From Rhodospirillales bacterium (GTDB lineage: Bacteria; Pseudomonadota; Alphaproteobacteria; Acetobacterales; Acetobacteraceae), in the NCBI GenBank assembly GCA_018971905.1, contig JAGWZS010000009.1:1-21539 (forward strand): DNA of 21,539 nt. Direction: 5' to 3'. Positions within the stretch are counted from its first letter, which is position 1. The number at the start of each line of letters is the position of its first letter. Positions 1 to 9,109 of this stretch are shown here, in pieces. The notes below the pieces were generated by a model. It worked only from the letters and a program-made list of their open reading frames with translations, made no database searches and had not been told where the DNA came from. The translations under genes and the position numbers were made by a program.

Positions 1-356
1 TGAATCTTTCTGTATCGGCCTAGTTCTTTTCCATCAGGCCCGAAGACGATGGAAGTGTTATAGATGCGCCCGTCCTCAAGCTCGCCGATTGACCCGCCAT
101 GAATATGCAGACCATGTTTGATCGCGGTCAGGCGAAGAAACTCATACGCTTCTCCCCCCGCGTCTCCCGGACGTGGGAAAGCCTCTGCGGCGGCGAATTT
201 CTGGGCGCGGGTGCCGCCAAGGCACGTCCACATCTCCGGCAATATAACGAGATCAACCGCCTGGCTTGCCAAAGCCTGTTCGATCAACGCGCGAGCCTGA
301 GCAATGTTCTGCTCCTTTTCTGCCCCCGGCGACATTTGAATGACGGCAATCCGCAT
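1..356 (-). CDS. Nitrilase/carbon-nitrogen hydrolase family protein (N-terminal part, cut by window edge)
   Basis: The minus strand from the ATG at 354-356 stays open to the window edge and encodes 118 residues of a carbon-nitrogen hydrolase. It opens with [11 protein letters not shown], the first beta strand of this fold. The catalytic Glu lies in ILPEMW (Glu41) and the catalytic Lys in RYRKIH (Lys117), right at the edge; the catalytic Cys would lie outside the window. Family members hydrolyse amides or nitriles in the cytoplasm (omega-amidase, N-carbamoyl hydrolase and similar), and the substrate cannot be told from this half. A GAGG-like Shine-Dalgarno lies about 8 bases before the ATG. 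The gene is divergent from gpt with about 135 bases between the starts. The window also carries a methionine salvage operon, and one salvage enzyme (MtnU) is in this family, but that link is only a speculation. Confidence 0.85.
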   Translation of the reverse strand, partial: MRIAVIQMSPGAEKEQNIAQARALIEQALASQAVDLVILPEMWTCLGGTRAQKFAAAEAFPRPGDAGGEAYEFLRLTAIKHGLHIHGGSIGELEDGRIYNTSIVFGPDGKELGRYRKI

Positions 357-491
357 CTCAACCCTCAATTTGCCTCAGGCTATCATAGACCGGACATGCG
401 TTACAATTACGCGCCCGCAGGGCCGCGTGAAGGGTTCAGATGGCTTGCCGCGGCTCTGGACGGAAGCTGGGCAGCTTATTATGCCTCACTC

Positions 492-965
492 ATGGCGAGC
501 CATTATTTCACCGTTACGTGGGACCAGCTTCACCGCGATGCCAAGGCATTGGCGTGGCGCCTGCATGGCGTTGGGCCGTGGCGGGGCATTGTTGCCATTA
601 CCCGCGGCGGCCTAATTCCGGCTGCCATCGTGGCCAGGGAACTGGAATGCCGGTTGGTTGAAACCGTCTGCGTCGTTACATATGACGGTGAGCAGCGCGG
701 CCAGCCCTTGGTTACGAAAGTCCCCGTTACGGCGGGTGACGGGGACGGGTGGCTGATTATCGATGACCTGGTTGATTCTGGCACCACCGCCAAAAAAGTG
801 CGCGGCTTGCTGCCAAAGGCGCATTTTGCCAGCGTTTATGCCAAGCCAGCCGGCAAGCCAATGGTGGATACTTTTATAACCGAAGTAAGCCAGGACACAT
901 GGATTCTGTTTCCATGGGATACGGAGCCTCAATTCATCGCTCCCCTGGCGGCAAAAGCCTCATAA
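492..965 (+). CDS. gpt: Xanthine phosphoribosyltransferase (xanthine-guanine PRTase)
   Basis: Purine salvage enzyme that joins PRPP to xanthine or guanine to give XMP or GMP, normally at the inner face of the membrane. The 157-residue product aligns from its first residue with E. coli Gpt (152 residues): [18 protein letters not shown] at the N-terminus, the TRGGLIPA loop, the PRPP-binding motif [12 protein letters not shown], then [15 protein letters not shown] and [10 protein letters not shown]. The frame is open much further upstream (to 99), but that extension is antisense to the nitrilase gene and has no family similarity, so the ATG at 492 is chosen; its ribosome binding site is weak. 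It ends with TAA 299 bases before pnp. Identification as Gpt rather than hypoxanthine PRTase rests on the close residue-by-residue match that I recognise from memory. Confidence 0.9.
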   Translation: MASHYFTVTWDQLHRDAKALAWRLHGVGPWRGIVAITRGGLIPAAIVARELECRLVETVCVVTYDGEQRGQPLVTKVPVTAGDGDGWLIIDDLVDSGTTAKKVRGLLPKAHFASVYAKPAGKPMVDTFITEVSQDTWILFPWDTEPQFIAPLAAKAS

Positions 966-1264
966 GTTCAGTCGATTGGCGGCCCTGATCGTCTGGCTGC
1001 TAGGCAGAGAGCGAAAAACTCGCTACAGAGCCCGCATCGTGCCGCTTTTGGCACGTGTAGAAAGCGGCAGAACGGGGCAGATGCCATCGGGATGATCCGC
1101 GCCGCCGCCGGACATTTGGTTCCGCGGCGTTTCCGGCCACATGGTCCGTGGTTGCGGGTGAATGCCCCAGCCAGACCCATGCCGCCCGAGGCGCCGCCTG
1201 AAAAACCGGCTAACGCGCTTAATCCCGTCGGCAGGCGCCGTGATGCTGCGGTTGGAGCTGTTTA
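966..1264 (+). other. gpt-pnp intergenic region / probable pnp leader, no gene seen
   Basis: This 299-base stretch has no convincing gene. The only open frame (minus strand, 968-1180) gives a Cys/Arg-rich peptide with no family features. The region contains two small inverted repeats: AGCGA/TCGCT around a 5-base loop (1010-1024) and the 8-bp hairpin at 1041-1068 listed separately. Just before pnp there is a possible pairing of CGCCTG (1195-1200) with CAGGCG (1232-1237). A Shine-Dalgarno TTGGAG (1252-1257) precedes the pnp ATG. No rpsO gene lies here, although rpsO is the usual neighbour upstream of pnp. Confidence 0.5.
1041..1068 (+). promoter_or_regulatory. Hairpin in the pnp leader
   Basis: GCCGCTTT (1041-1048) and AAAGCGGC (1061-1068) form a perfect 8-bp stem with a 12-base loop, about 200 bases before pnp. 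No T run follows, so it is not an obvious terminator. In enterobacteria the pnp leader carries a stem-loop cut by RNase III that lets PNPase repress its own synthesis. A similar role here is only an inference from position. Confidence 0.35.
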
Positions 1265-3427
1265 ATGTTCGATAAATTTTTCCGCAAGGAAATGGAGTGG
1301 GGCGGCAAAACCCTGATTTTGGAGACCGGCAAGGTCGCCCGCCAGGCTGATGGCGCTGTCGTCGCCTCCTATGGTGATACCGTGGTGCTGGCCACCGTGG
1401 TTGGTGCCAAGGCTGCCAAGCCGGGCCAGGATTTCTTTCCGCTGACGGTGAACTACCAGGAGAAATTCTACGCCGCCGGCCGCATTCCCGGTGGTTTCTT
1501 CAAGCGCGAAGGCCGCCCAACCGAGCGTGAGACGCTGATCTCCCGCCTGATCGACCGGCCGATCCGCCCGCTCTTCCCCGAGGGCTTTCGTAACGAGGTG
1601 CAGGTTATCGTCACCGTGCTGAGCCATGATCTGGAGAATGAGCCGGATGTGGTCGCCATGGTCGCAGCTTCCGCCGCACTTACCCTCTCTGGCATTCCCT
1701 TCTTTGGCCCGGTTGGCGGTGCGCGCGTTGGTTACATCAACGGCGAATATGTGCTGAACCCAACCGTTGCCGAGGCTGAGGAGAGCGTGCTCGACCTCGT
1801 CGTCGCCGGCACCACCGAAGGCGTGCTGATGGTGGAATCCGAGGCGTCCGAGCTTTCTGAAGAGGTGATGCTGGGTGCGGTGACGTTCGGTCACGCGGGC
1901 TTCCAGCCGGTCATCCAGGCGATCATCGAACTGGCCGAGGCCGCAGCCAAGGAGCCATGGGATCTGCCGGAAGAATCCGAAGAGACCAAGACCCTGAAGG
2001 CGCGTGTGGACGCGCTGGCCCGCGCCTCCATCGCCGCGGCCTATAAGGAGACGGTAAAGCAGAACCGTTACGAGAAGCTGGCCGCCGCCAAGAAGGAGGC
2101 CGCCGCCAAGCTGACCGAGGAAGGGCTGAACGCGGATGCCGCCAAGGGCCTGTTCAAGGATCTGGAAGCCGACATCGTCCGCAACGCCATTTTGGATACC
2201 GGCCTGCGCATCGATGGCCGCGACACCAAGACCGTGCGCCCGATCCTCTCCGAGGTTGGCGTGCTGCCGCGCACCCATGGCTCCGCGCTGTTTACCCGTG
2301 GCGAGACCCAGGCGCTGGTGGTGGCCACGCTGGGCACCGCCCAGGACGAGCAGGTGGTGGATGCCATCGAAGGCGAGTTCAAGGAGCATTTCATGCTCCA
2401 TTACAACTTCCCTCCGTTCTCCGTGGGTGAAACCGGCCGCATGGGCTCGCCAGGCCGCCGCGAAATCGGCCATGGCAAGCTGGCCTGGCGCGCGGTTCAC
2501 CCGCTGCTGCCGACCAAGGAAGCTTTCCCCTACACGCTGCGCGTGGTCTCCGAGATCACCGAATCCAACGGCTCCTCCTCCATGGCCACTGTCTGCGGCA
2601 CCTCGCTATCGCTGATGGACGCTGGCGTGCCGCTGAAGTCGCCGGTGGCGGGTATCGCCATGGGCCTCATCAAGGAAGACAAGGGCTTTGCCGTGCTCTC
2701 CGACATTCTCGGCGACGAGGATCATCTCGGCGACATGGATTTCAAGGTGGCTGGTACCGAAAACGGCATCACCGCCCTGCAGATGGACATCAAGATCACC
2801 TCGATCACCCCGGAGATCATGAAGATCGCGCTGGAGCAGGCTAAGGGTGGGCGTATGCATATTCTGGGCGAAATGGCCAAGGCGCTCACCGGCAACCGCG
2901 AAGGCGTTTCCGCCAACGCCCCGAAGATCGTCACCACCTCCGTGCCGAAGGAAAAGATCCGCGACGTGATCGGCACCGGCGGCAAGGTGATCCGCGACAT
3001 CGTGGAGAAGACCGGTGCCAAGGTGGATATCAATGACGACGGCACGGTGAAGATCGCCGCTTCCGACGACAAGAAGATCCAGGCCGCGCTCGACATGATC
3101 AAGGGCATCGTGGCCGAGCCAGAAATTGGCGTGATCTACACCGGCAAGGTCGTGAAGACCGCCGATTTCGGCGCCTTCGTGAACTTCCTCGGTGCGAAGG
3201 ATGGCCTCGTCCACATCTCCGAGCTGGCGCAGGGCCGCGTTGCCAAAACCACCGATGTGGTTAAGCAGGGCGATGCCGTGAAGGTGAAGGTGATCGGGTT
3301 CGACGATCGCGGCAAGGTGAAGCTCTCCATGCGCGTGGTCGACCAGGAAACCGGTGCGGACATCACCGACCAGGTGGGTGCCGCGAAGGCTGGCAAGCGG
3401 GAGAGGGAAGCCTCCGCGGAGGTTTAA
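1265..3427 (+). CDS. pnp: Polyribonucleotide nucleotidyltransferase (PNPase)
   Basis: Phosphorolytic 3'-5' exoribonuclease of RNA turnover and the degradosome; it acts as a homotrimer in the cytoplasm. The 720-residue length is normal. Domains in order: first RNase PH-like domain ([19 protein letters not shown]..., about 1-145), an alpha-helical linker (about 240-310), a second, catalytic RNase PH domain ([13 protein letters not shown]..., [15 protein letters not shown], phosphate and metal site around [17 protein letters not shown]), a KH domain with the GxxG loop in [12 protein letters not shown], and an S1 domain ([20 protein letters not shown]... DGLVHISEL). The start is set by the Shine-Dalgarno TTGGAG 7 bases before the ATG and by the conserved [12 protein letters not shown] opening. 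Third codon positions are strongly G/C-rich, unlike the transporter that follows. Terminated by TAA TAA and a strong hairpin terminator. Confidence 0.98.
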   Translation: MFDKFFRKEMEWGGKTLILETGKVARQADGAVVASYGDTVVLATVVGAKAAKPGQDFFPLTVNYQEKFYAAGRIPGGFFKREGRPTERETLISRLIDRPIRPLFPEGFRNEVQVIVTVLSHDLENEPDVVAMVAASAALTLSGIPFFGPVGGARVGYINGEYVLNPTVAEAEESVLDLVVAGTTEGVLMVESEASELSEEVMLGAVTFGHAGFQPVIQAIIELAEAAAKEPWDLPEESEETKTLKARVDALARASIAAAYKETVKQNRYEKLAAAKKEAAAKLTEEGLNADAAKGLFKDLEADIVRNAILDTGLRIDGRDTKTVRPILSEVGVLPRTHGSALFTRGETQALVVATLGTAQDEQVVDAIEGEFKEHFMLHYNFPPFSVGETGRMGSPGRREIGHGKLAWRAVHPLLPTKEAFPYTLRVVSEITESNGSSSMATVCGTSLSLMDAGVPLKSPVAGIAMGLIKEDKGFAVLSDILGDEDHLGDMDFKVAGTENGITALQMDIKITSITPEIMKIALEQAKGGRMHILGEMAKALTGNREGVSANAPKIVTTSVPKEKIRDVIGTGGKVIRDIVEKTGAKVDINDDGTVKIAASDDKKIQAALDMIKGIVAEPEIGVIYTGKVVKTADFGAFVNFLGAKDGLVHISELAQGRVAKTTDVVKQGDAVKVKVIGFDDRGKVKLSMRVVDQETGADITDQVGAAKAGKREREASAEV

Positions 3428-3454
3428 TAATCCCGCGAGAGAGATGATAAAAAG

Positions 3455-3477
3455 CGGCGCCGAAAGGCGCCGTTTTT
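3455..3477 (+). terminator. Rho-independent terminator of pnp
   Basis: CGGCGCC (3455-3461), a GAAA tetraloop and GGCGCCG (3466-3472) form a perfect 7-bp G/C stem followed by TTTTT. The A run before the stem can pair with the T run. It lies 27 bases after the pnp stop codon, so it ends pnp transcription and separates it from the MFS gene. Confidence 0.92.
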
Positions 3478-3535
3478 GTGCTTACGTGTTTTTGCCGCCA
3501 ACCGGCGGCATCACAAGAGGGCAGGGGCCGCGCCG

Positions 3536-4798
3536 ATGCAATCGCCAAAACTTCAGCGCATTAAGATGATAGCGGCGGCCTCGGCCGGGAACGCTTTAGA
3601 ATTCTACGATTTTTTCGTGTATGGGTTTTTCGCGCTTAGTCTCGGGAAGACATATTTTCCCGTACAGAGCCAGGCATCTGAATTGCTGCTGACATTCGGG
3701 ACGTTTGGGGTGTCCTTTTTTGCGCGGCCCATAGGGGCGGCGGTGCTTGGCGCATACGCCGACTCAAAAGGGCGTTCCGCATGTATGATTTTGTCTATCG
3801 CACTGATGACGATTGCGGTTTTCACGATATCGGTATTACCAGGCTATGAGCGTATCGGCGCTTTGGCACCCATGGGCATATTTCTGGCACGCCTGCTGCA
3901 AGGGTTTGCGCTGGGTGGAGAGTTTGGAATTTCAACGGCTTTGATGCTTGAACATTCCAGAGGAGCGGAAACCGAAGCGGCAACCTGGCAAGGTGTGAGC
4001 CAAAATCTGGCAGGATTATGCGCGGCTGGCATTGCCTGGGTGCTTGTGCCAGGGCAGGGGGAAACAATATTTGGGGTTCAGCCATTTCGCATTGCTTTCG
4101 CTGCGGGAGCTGTTGGGGGATTGGTGGCCCTTTTACTAAGGCGCAGGATTAACGATGCGCCAATATTTTTTGAGCAAAAACAGGCCAGACGGCAAAAGCC
4201 CTCTGCAGTACTGACAAATATCGTGATCACAGCGGGCATGGTGGCGATTGGAACAGCCCAGACATATCTGATTCTCTATTTGCCGACGTATGGAAAAACG
4301 CAGCTCGCCTTGCAGATGAAGGAAACATTGTCTGCGGTATGCCTGCTCTATGTCATTCTTTTACTGTTAACACCGCTCAGGCTTGTCATCGCAAGGCGGT
4401 TTGATGAGTCTCGCAACAGCCGATATATGCTGTATTCCTGCCTTGCCATGGCCGCCGTCGCTTATCCGGCGTTTTACATTCTGGATGCCTGGCCGTCAGA
4501 CAAAACGTTATTTTTGTTGTCTATAATGTTTGCCTTGTTAAGCCTGCCCTACAACGCCCCCTTAAACGGATTTATGGGGCTGGTGTTCTCGATGAGGGAA
4601 AGAGGCGTGGGCCTATCCATGGGCTATGCGCTCGGTATCGCCATTTTTGGCGGCGCTGCGCCGTTCATCTTCACGGGCTTGATTTCATTAACAGGAAATC
4701 CTCGAAGCCCGGCATTATACCTGATCATTACCTCGACCATTACGCTTCTGGCTTTATCAGCCGCCGGGTGGCGCTTGCGCCAGCGTGAACCATCGTGA
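3536..4798 (+). CDS. MFS transporter, metabolite:H+ symporter (MHS) family
   Basis: A 420-residue, 12-helix inner-membrane transporter, likely a proton symporter for an organic acid or osmolyte. MHS hallmarks are present: the N-terminal ALEFYDFFVYGFFA (first helix, the family's E-[WF]-YDF-x-x-YG motif), ARPIGA...GAYADSKGR between helices 2 and 3, and ARLLQGFALGGEFG in helix 4. Family members include KgtP, ProP and citrate or shikimate transporters; the substrate cannot be predicted. The frame is open to 3476, but that extension overlaps the pnp terminator, so the ATG at 3536 before QSPKLQRIKM is chosen; a GAGGGCAGGGG purine stretch lies upstream. Base use is clearly more A/T-rich at third positions than in pnp, which hints at horizontal origin or low expression. 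It converges with the GT4 gene, with only 67 bases between their stop codons. Confidence 0.9.
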   Translation: MQSPKLQRIKMIAAASAGNALEFYDFFVYGFFALSLGKTYFPVQSQASELLLTFGTFGVSFFARPIGAAVLGAYADSKGRSACMILSIALMTIAVFTISVLPGYERIGALAPMGIFLARLLQGFALGGEFGISTALMLEHSRGAETEAATWQGVSQNLAGLCAAGIAWVLVPGQGETIFGVQPFRIAFAAGAVGGLVALLLRRRINDAPIFFEQKQARRQKPSAVLTNIVITAGMVAIGTAQTYLILYLPTYGKTQLALQMKETLSAVCLLYVILLLLTPLRLVIARRFDESRNSRYMLYSCLAMAAVAYPAFYILDAWPSDKTLFLLSIMFALLSLPYNAPLNGFMGLVFSMRERGVGLSMGYALGIAIFGGAAPFIFTGLISLTGNPRSPALYLIITSTITLLALSAAGWRLRQREPS

Positions 4799-4865
4799 AG
4801 GCGTTAAAGCCGGACGATTTTAAGCTGCTGCCTCGTGGTTTGGCTTCAAATCATCCAACTTTAAA

Positions 4866-6164
4866 CTAATCTTGAACTTTCGAGCTTGGTTTTTTCTTGG
4901 GCATGGCAGGCGGCACTTGGATAAGCGGTTTGCCGGCAATGTCTTCAATGTAGGCGCGGTATTTACTGAGATAATCCGTCATGCCCAGATGTTTTTCCGC
5001 ATAAGCCCGGGCCCCTAGGCGCAATTTGGCCGATAGAACCTTGTCGTTCAAAAGACATAATATGGTTTCTGCCAATTTGGCCGGATCAAGAGTGGGGGTA
5101 ACAAGCCCATTCATGCCGTCTTTTATAAATTCCGTTACCGTTACGCTATCCGCACCAACAATGGGGCAGCCACAGGCCAATGCTTCTCGCAATGACCAGG
5201 AAGCCACGAACGGGTAGCTGAGATAGACATGAGCGTCTGATCTTTTCAGGAGAGTCAGATGGTCCTGGTATTTTACCTTTCCCATAAAATGCACGCGGGA
5301 AAGGTCGATGCGATCTTGAACTTCCTTCAAGAATACATCTTTCCAGCTGCCACCATTTGGTGGCGGCGCGCCATAGCTGACTTCATTGCCACCCACGATT
5401 GAAACAACGAGATCAGGGTACTCTGAAAGAACTTTAGGCAGAGCGCGCATCAGCGTATGAAAGCCCCGATAAGGCTCCAAATTACGCGAGACGAATGTCA
5501 GAAGCTTTTGCTTGGGGCCAACGGTTAAAGGGCCGACGGTAATTTTCTTTTTGCGCAGCGCCGGCTCAGGGGCGCATTGCTCAAGGTTAACACCTTCTTC
5601 AATGATACGGATCTTGCCTTTGGCCCAAACTGGATAGGTGTCATATTGCCAGCGCGTAGGCGTTTGCCCCCATTGTTCAAGGGCAACGGCAAGCAGATTA
5701 ATTGTGTTTTTGGCCCGCACCGCTCCAAAGCGCGTTTCATCCATCGGAAACTCGGGATCGAAATTCACATCTGAATTATGAATTCTGTAGTAAAATTCAA
5801 AATACCCCAGAATTGGAACATTCGGAAAAACGTCGCATAAATTCAGCATCTCTCCCCAGCCATGGTGGCCAATGATGATGTCTGGCTTAAAGCCCAGGGC
5901 TTTAATCTGTTGGGCTCCCTGGTACCCGGCTTGGGCGCGCAGTGCCGCGCTTTCAAACTCCCACGCTGCAGGTGCTAGCGCCTTGGGCTGCGGCGGCGGC
6001 CGGGAATAAGTTACCTTGCGAACGCCATCCATATAATTCTGGTTTGGCTCCGTCATGAAAACAATCTCATGCGTGCCGGGGCGGGCTTCGTTGTCCGCCA
6101 GCAGGCTACGCAGAAGATGAACATACTGCCCAGGAAAATTCTGGTGAACAAATAGAAAATTCAC
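4866..6164 (-). CDS. Glycosyltransferase family 4 (GT-B fold)
   Basis: A 432-residue cytoplasmic GT-B glycosyltransferase, transferring a sugar from a nucleotide donor. The N-terminus MNFLFVHQNFPGQYVHLLRSL is typical of the GT4 subgroup with the Glyco_trans_4_3 N-terminal domain (about 1-175). The C-terminal donor domain carries TFVSRNLEPYRGFHTLMRAL (about 233-255) and the donor-site stretch SWSLREALACGCPIVGADSV followed by TVTEFIKDGMNGLV (the E-x7-E type motif). The tail is Lys/Pro-rich (PKKKPSSK). The start is GTG at 6164 with a GAGG Shine-Dalgarno 5 bases upstream. It lies 12 bases after the stop of the ChW-motif gene and in the same reading frame, so the two are surely cotranscribed. Probably the last gene of the secretion/glycosylation cluster. 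Acceptor unknown; surface glycan or the secreted protein are both possible. Confidence 0.88.
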   Translation of the reverse strand: MNFLFVHQNFPGQYVHLLRSLLADNEARPGTHEIVFMTEPNQNYMDGVRKVTYSRPPPQPKALAPAAWEFESAALRAQAGYQGAQQIKALGFKPDIIIGHHGWGEMLNLCDVFPNVPILGYFEFYYRIHNSDVNFDPEFPMDETRFGAVRAKNTINLLAVALEQWGQTPTRWQYDTYPVWAKGKIRIIEEGVNLEQCAPEPALRKKKITVGPLTVGPKQKLLTFVSRNLEPYRGFHTLMRALPKVLSEYPDLVVSIVGGNEVSYGAPPPNGGSWKDVFLKEVQDRIDLSRVHFMGKVKYQDHLTLLKRSDAHVYLSYPFVASWSLREALACGCPIVGADSVTVTEFIKDGMNGLVTPTLDPAKLAETILCLLNDKVLSAKLRLGARAYAEKHLGMTDYLSKYRAYIEDIAGKPLIQVPPAMPKKKPSSKVQD

Positions 6165-6176
6165 AGCACCCTCGGC

Positions 6177-7079
6177 TTATATGCCCTTATTTTTGGGCTT
6201 TGCACCTTTTCTGCCACGAGGCGTAAGGATGATTTGAAAAGCTTCAAGTGGCGCCAAAGTTTCTGCTTCGCAAGTCTCGTCATTACCCACCGGGCCGCTG
6301 CTCGCACCGCCAACGAAGGTTGCGGAATAGCTGATGTCATACTGCTCGGCGGCGCTTCCGCTCAAACGTATACGTATACCCAGCAGCGGCAATGCCATGC
6401 CGCGAGACCCACAGTATTGGCCGGCATCAACCCAGGGAGACAGCCACCCTCGCCCGAGGACGGCCTGATAAGTTAATTCGGCGGGATCGATTTCTACGGG
6501 AGCATGAATGGCAAAGCCTTCAATCCAGTTCTTGCTGCCTTTTTCCCCCATCCATTCGCCGAATTTGGCGCCAATGTCGCCACGAGACTGGATAAGAGCC
6601 GTGACATCCGAAGGGCCCGCAGGCGTAGCAGCCGGCTCTGGCGCGGGTGGTTGGGTAGCGTTAGCGGCAATATGCGCCTCGCCCAACAATTGCCGAACCT
6701 GCAAGCGTGGCGAAGAATCCGGCATGTTCGCCAGCTGATAAATGGTCACAAGAACTTGTGCGGGCTGATTTTTTATACGAACAAGCACCGCATCGCCTTC
6801 GGCGCTCAACCAGCCATCCGCGCGAAAGCCAGAGATTTCAACATTCTGGCCGCCAATAGGCGGAGGAGAGATGCGCACGCCGGGCATTCCATTATGCATT
6901 GCAGCCCCGGCATTGGGTTCATTAACAAAGCAAAACAACCCGGGCGGGAGAGCCATCAGATGCCCCGTAACTTTTAGCTCCTGAACTTGAGCATTAGCCT
7001 TTTCAGAGGTGCCCTTGTTGGCCTGTTTTGCAACAGGTGCTTGCTTAGGCTGGGCGGGGGCGGTCTTAACAGCGGCCAT
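6177..7079 (-). CDS. Protein of unknown function with ChW-like motif
   Basis: A 300-residue protein that I do not recognise as a named family. Visible parts: an Ala/Pro/Lys/Gln-rich N-terminus without signal peptide (about 1-35); a beta-rich segment (about 36-135) containing ISPPPIGGQNVEISGFRADG and AVLVRIKNQPAQVLVTIYQL; a Pro/Ala linker (NATQPPAPEPAATPAGP); and a C-terminal domain (about 170-290). In that domain, GRGWLSPWVDAGQYCGSRG continuing into ALPLLGIRIRLSG closely follows the pattern of clostridial hydrophobic-W (ChW) repeats (GW..WV..G...G......L..I.I.L). Two cysteines (QYCGS and DETCEAE) could form a disulfide if exported. The tail is basic. An AAGGA Shine-Dalgarno lies 7 bases before the ATG. 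Its place between two glycosyltransferase genes suggests a glycan- or substrate-binding accessory role (inference). TAA stop, then GT4 12 bases on. Confidence 0.75.
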   Translation of the reverse strand: MAAVKTAPAQPKQAPVAKQANKGTSEKANAQVQELKVTGHLMALPPGLFCFVNEPNAGAAMHNGMPGVRISPPPIGGQNVEISGFRADGWLSAEGDAVLVRIKNQPAQVLVTIYQLANMPDSSPRLQVRQLLGEAHIAANATQPPAPEPAATPAGPSDVTALIQSRGDIGAKFGEWMGEKGSKNWIEGFAIHAPVEIDPAELTYQAVLGRGWLSPWVDAGQYCGSRGMALPLLGIRIRLSGSAAEQYDISYSATFVGGASSGPVGNDETCEAETLAPLEAFQIILTPRGRKGAKPKNKGI

Positions 7080-7205
7080 TATCGATCCTTAGGGCAGTAT
7101 GAGTTACCGTCGGCTGGTATTGTTGCAGAAATTGCTTCACACGCAAAGCATTACCAAATCATTGTAAAAGAGAAAAATTCTAAAAGTTGACATTAAGGTG
7201 TAAGG
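7080..7205 (-). promoter_or_regulatory. A/T-rich gap, possible promoter for the ChW-motif and GT4 genes
   Basis: The 126 bases between the end of the GT2-GT4 gene and the ChW-motif gene are A/T-rich compared with the genes around them and hold no open frame. It is the largest gap inside the cluster, so a separate promoter for the last two genes is plausible. I cannot point to a convincing -35/-10 pair. That could explain why the two downstream genes are intact while the upstream genes are broken (inference). Confidence 0.3.
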
Positions 7206-9109
7206 TCAAAATGTGATGCTCATCAGAGCATTATTGATACGCTCTGGAGGAAGGCCGAGGGGCAGCACCGCACCGCGGCCCGTTGCGCGAACTCGCTCTG
7301 CTTGTGTGCCAAGATCGAAAACAACGGTGTATAGCCCCGCCCGCCATGCTTCAGACAAAACAAAGCCCCAGGTTTCGGGGCAAATTGACGGAACAAATGC
7401 AAAATCAGCTTGTGATTCTGCGACAAGGTCATAAACCTCATCAGCCGTATAGGCACCACTGATAAGAACCCCTGCTTCCAAAAGTGGAGCATCATCAGCG
7501 GTGCTTCCAATTACAACAAACTCCAACGGCAAATGGCGTCTTTGAATATCTCTGGCGCAATCATACAAAACATCGAAACCTTTCTGGGGGCCGATGCCAC
7601 CAATAAGGGCAATACGCCGCTTTCCAGAACGTGGACGCTTTAGTGTAAAGGGCTGTTGATCATCCTCCCATGGCGTTATTTCTAGGGAAATAGCGGGGAA
7701 ATGCCGCAACAGGCGCCGAGCGACATCTTTGGATGGAACCAAAATTCGTTTAGCACGTAGCAATTCCTTGCGTGAGCGTTCAAGAAGATCGTTAATCGGA
7801 AGCGTTTCGAAAACCCCTTGCTTGTCCTGCGAGCAGCATTTCGTGCACCCGGCGACATCAGGTTCGCCGCAATATCGCAAAGGCGATTCGGGATCAGATC
7901 TGTTTAAAAGATTTACCCTTGGGCAGAAGCTGGCATAATCATGAATGGTTATGCATTGTGGAATTTTCAATGCTTCAGCAATATTGCGGACTACCTCATG
8001 CTGTCCCAGCATATGGTGCATTTCCACACGCACTACATTAAGCTCTCCTAATAAGAGCAGTAACGCTTCCAAATCCCTGGGCATCGTAAACGTAAGGTTT
8101 GGATAGTCTTTTGGTTCTCCCGTACATAAGAGCGAAGGCCATGGATACGGGGCGTGCTTTGTATTCTTTGGAAACTTCGTAGTTAAAAGCAGGGGATTTA
8201 ACCCTTGCGCGCGCAGGTTTGAAAGAGCACTATCGATATATTTTGCAACACCGCCACCATCCGCACGGCTGATAAACAAAACAGATTTTATGCCACGCTG
8301 AATATGGCACAATCTGGCTTTGTCGAGCGCTGCTCTAAAAGGTGCCAGAGAATCTTCTGCGATATGTTCTTTAATCAGATCATTATAGCCAGGGTATATC
8401 CGGTTTATGATTTTTGAATTCCGGCTGACTAGCGCATTTGTAGAGCTTTTGAATGATACACCGCCTTGATGCGCCACATAGGCTCCCACGGCCGCCACGT
8501 GCCTATAGCCAAGATGGCGCGCGCGGATACAGAAATCATTCTCCTCGCCATAACCCTGCGCAAAAATCTCACTTCTAAAATTACCTGTTGCGGACAGGCA
8601 GTCATGGCGGATGTACATGCAAAAGCCAACGCCGGTTGGTATTTCAACCGTGGCTGATCCATTTGCTGTTAAAGCCAGATGATTGTATAAGTTCGCCGTT
8701 GCCAAATCAGGCATCCTGTTTCCAGCACGAGAGTCCGGATAGCTGCAAATCGTAGCTTCATTTGAAAAAGGTGTTGCTGTACCAATCGCTGAATCAGAAT
8801 ATACGGCCTGCCTTAAGGTCTCTATAGCGTCTTGCGGAAGCAGAATATCGCTATTCAGCAAAAGTACATCGCATTTATGCGCTTGCGCAAAACCAGTATT
8901 GGCTGCGGCGCAAAAGCCCAAATTACGGCTATGCTGCAACAGCTCGACTTTGCGTTCACTCTTTAGTTTTTCGAGCCATTCCGTAAGAGCAGCCTCTGGA
9001 GAGGCATCGTTGACGATAATAAATCTAACATCTGATTAGATAGCTTTAAGCACCGAATGAACCGCCGCCTGCGTCTCACGAAACCCGCCGTGCACGGGCA
9101 TGATAATCG
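7206..9109 (-). pseudogene. GT2-GT4 part of a multidomain glycosyltransferase, interrupted by an in-frame TAA
   Basis: In the frame of the long open stretch (uninterrupted 7206-9035), the sequence continues upstream through a TAA at 9036-9038 into the missing start of the GT2 domain: LAIIMPVHGGFRETQAAVHSVLKAI, stop, SDVRFIIVNDASPE. GT2 features downstream: QHSRNLGFCAAANTGF, LLLNSDILLP (DXD position) and YGEENDFCIRARHLGY (the catalytic-base region). A GT4 domain follows: SVLFISRADGGGVAKYID, HHMLGQHEVVRNIAEAL, TIHDYASFCP, a Cys-rich insert (CGEPDVAGCTKCC), IALIGGIGPQKGFDVLY and CPETWGFVLSEAWRAGLYTV. Any product starting after the stop (for example TTG at 8939) would lack the GT2 nucleotide-binding strands but keep the GT4 domain. 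The real start belongs to the upstream segment in another frame (9110-9934). Ends with TGA. Decay, readthrough or a base-call error are all possible. Confidence 0.8.

Noticed and set aside
99..491. Long upstream extension of the gpt frame
   Set aside because: It is antisense to the nitrilase gene, has no similarity to the family, and known Gpt proteins start at the residue encoded at 492.
968..1180. 70-codon minus-strand frame in the pnp leader
   Set aside because: Cys/Arg-rich peptide without family features or Shine-Dalgarno; the region is better explained as leader.
1262..2500. 412-codon open frame antisense to pnp
   Set aside because: Shadow frame of a G/C-rich gene; low-complexity His/Gly/Gln composition and no domain, while the sense strand is an unmistakable PNPase.
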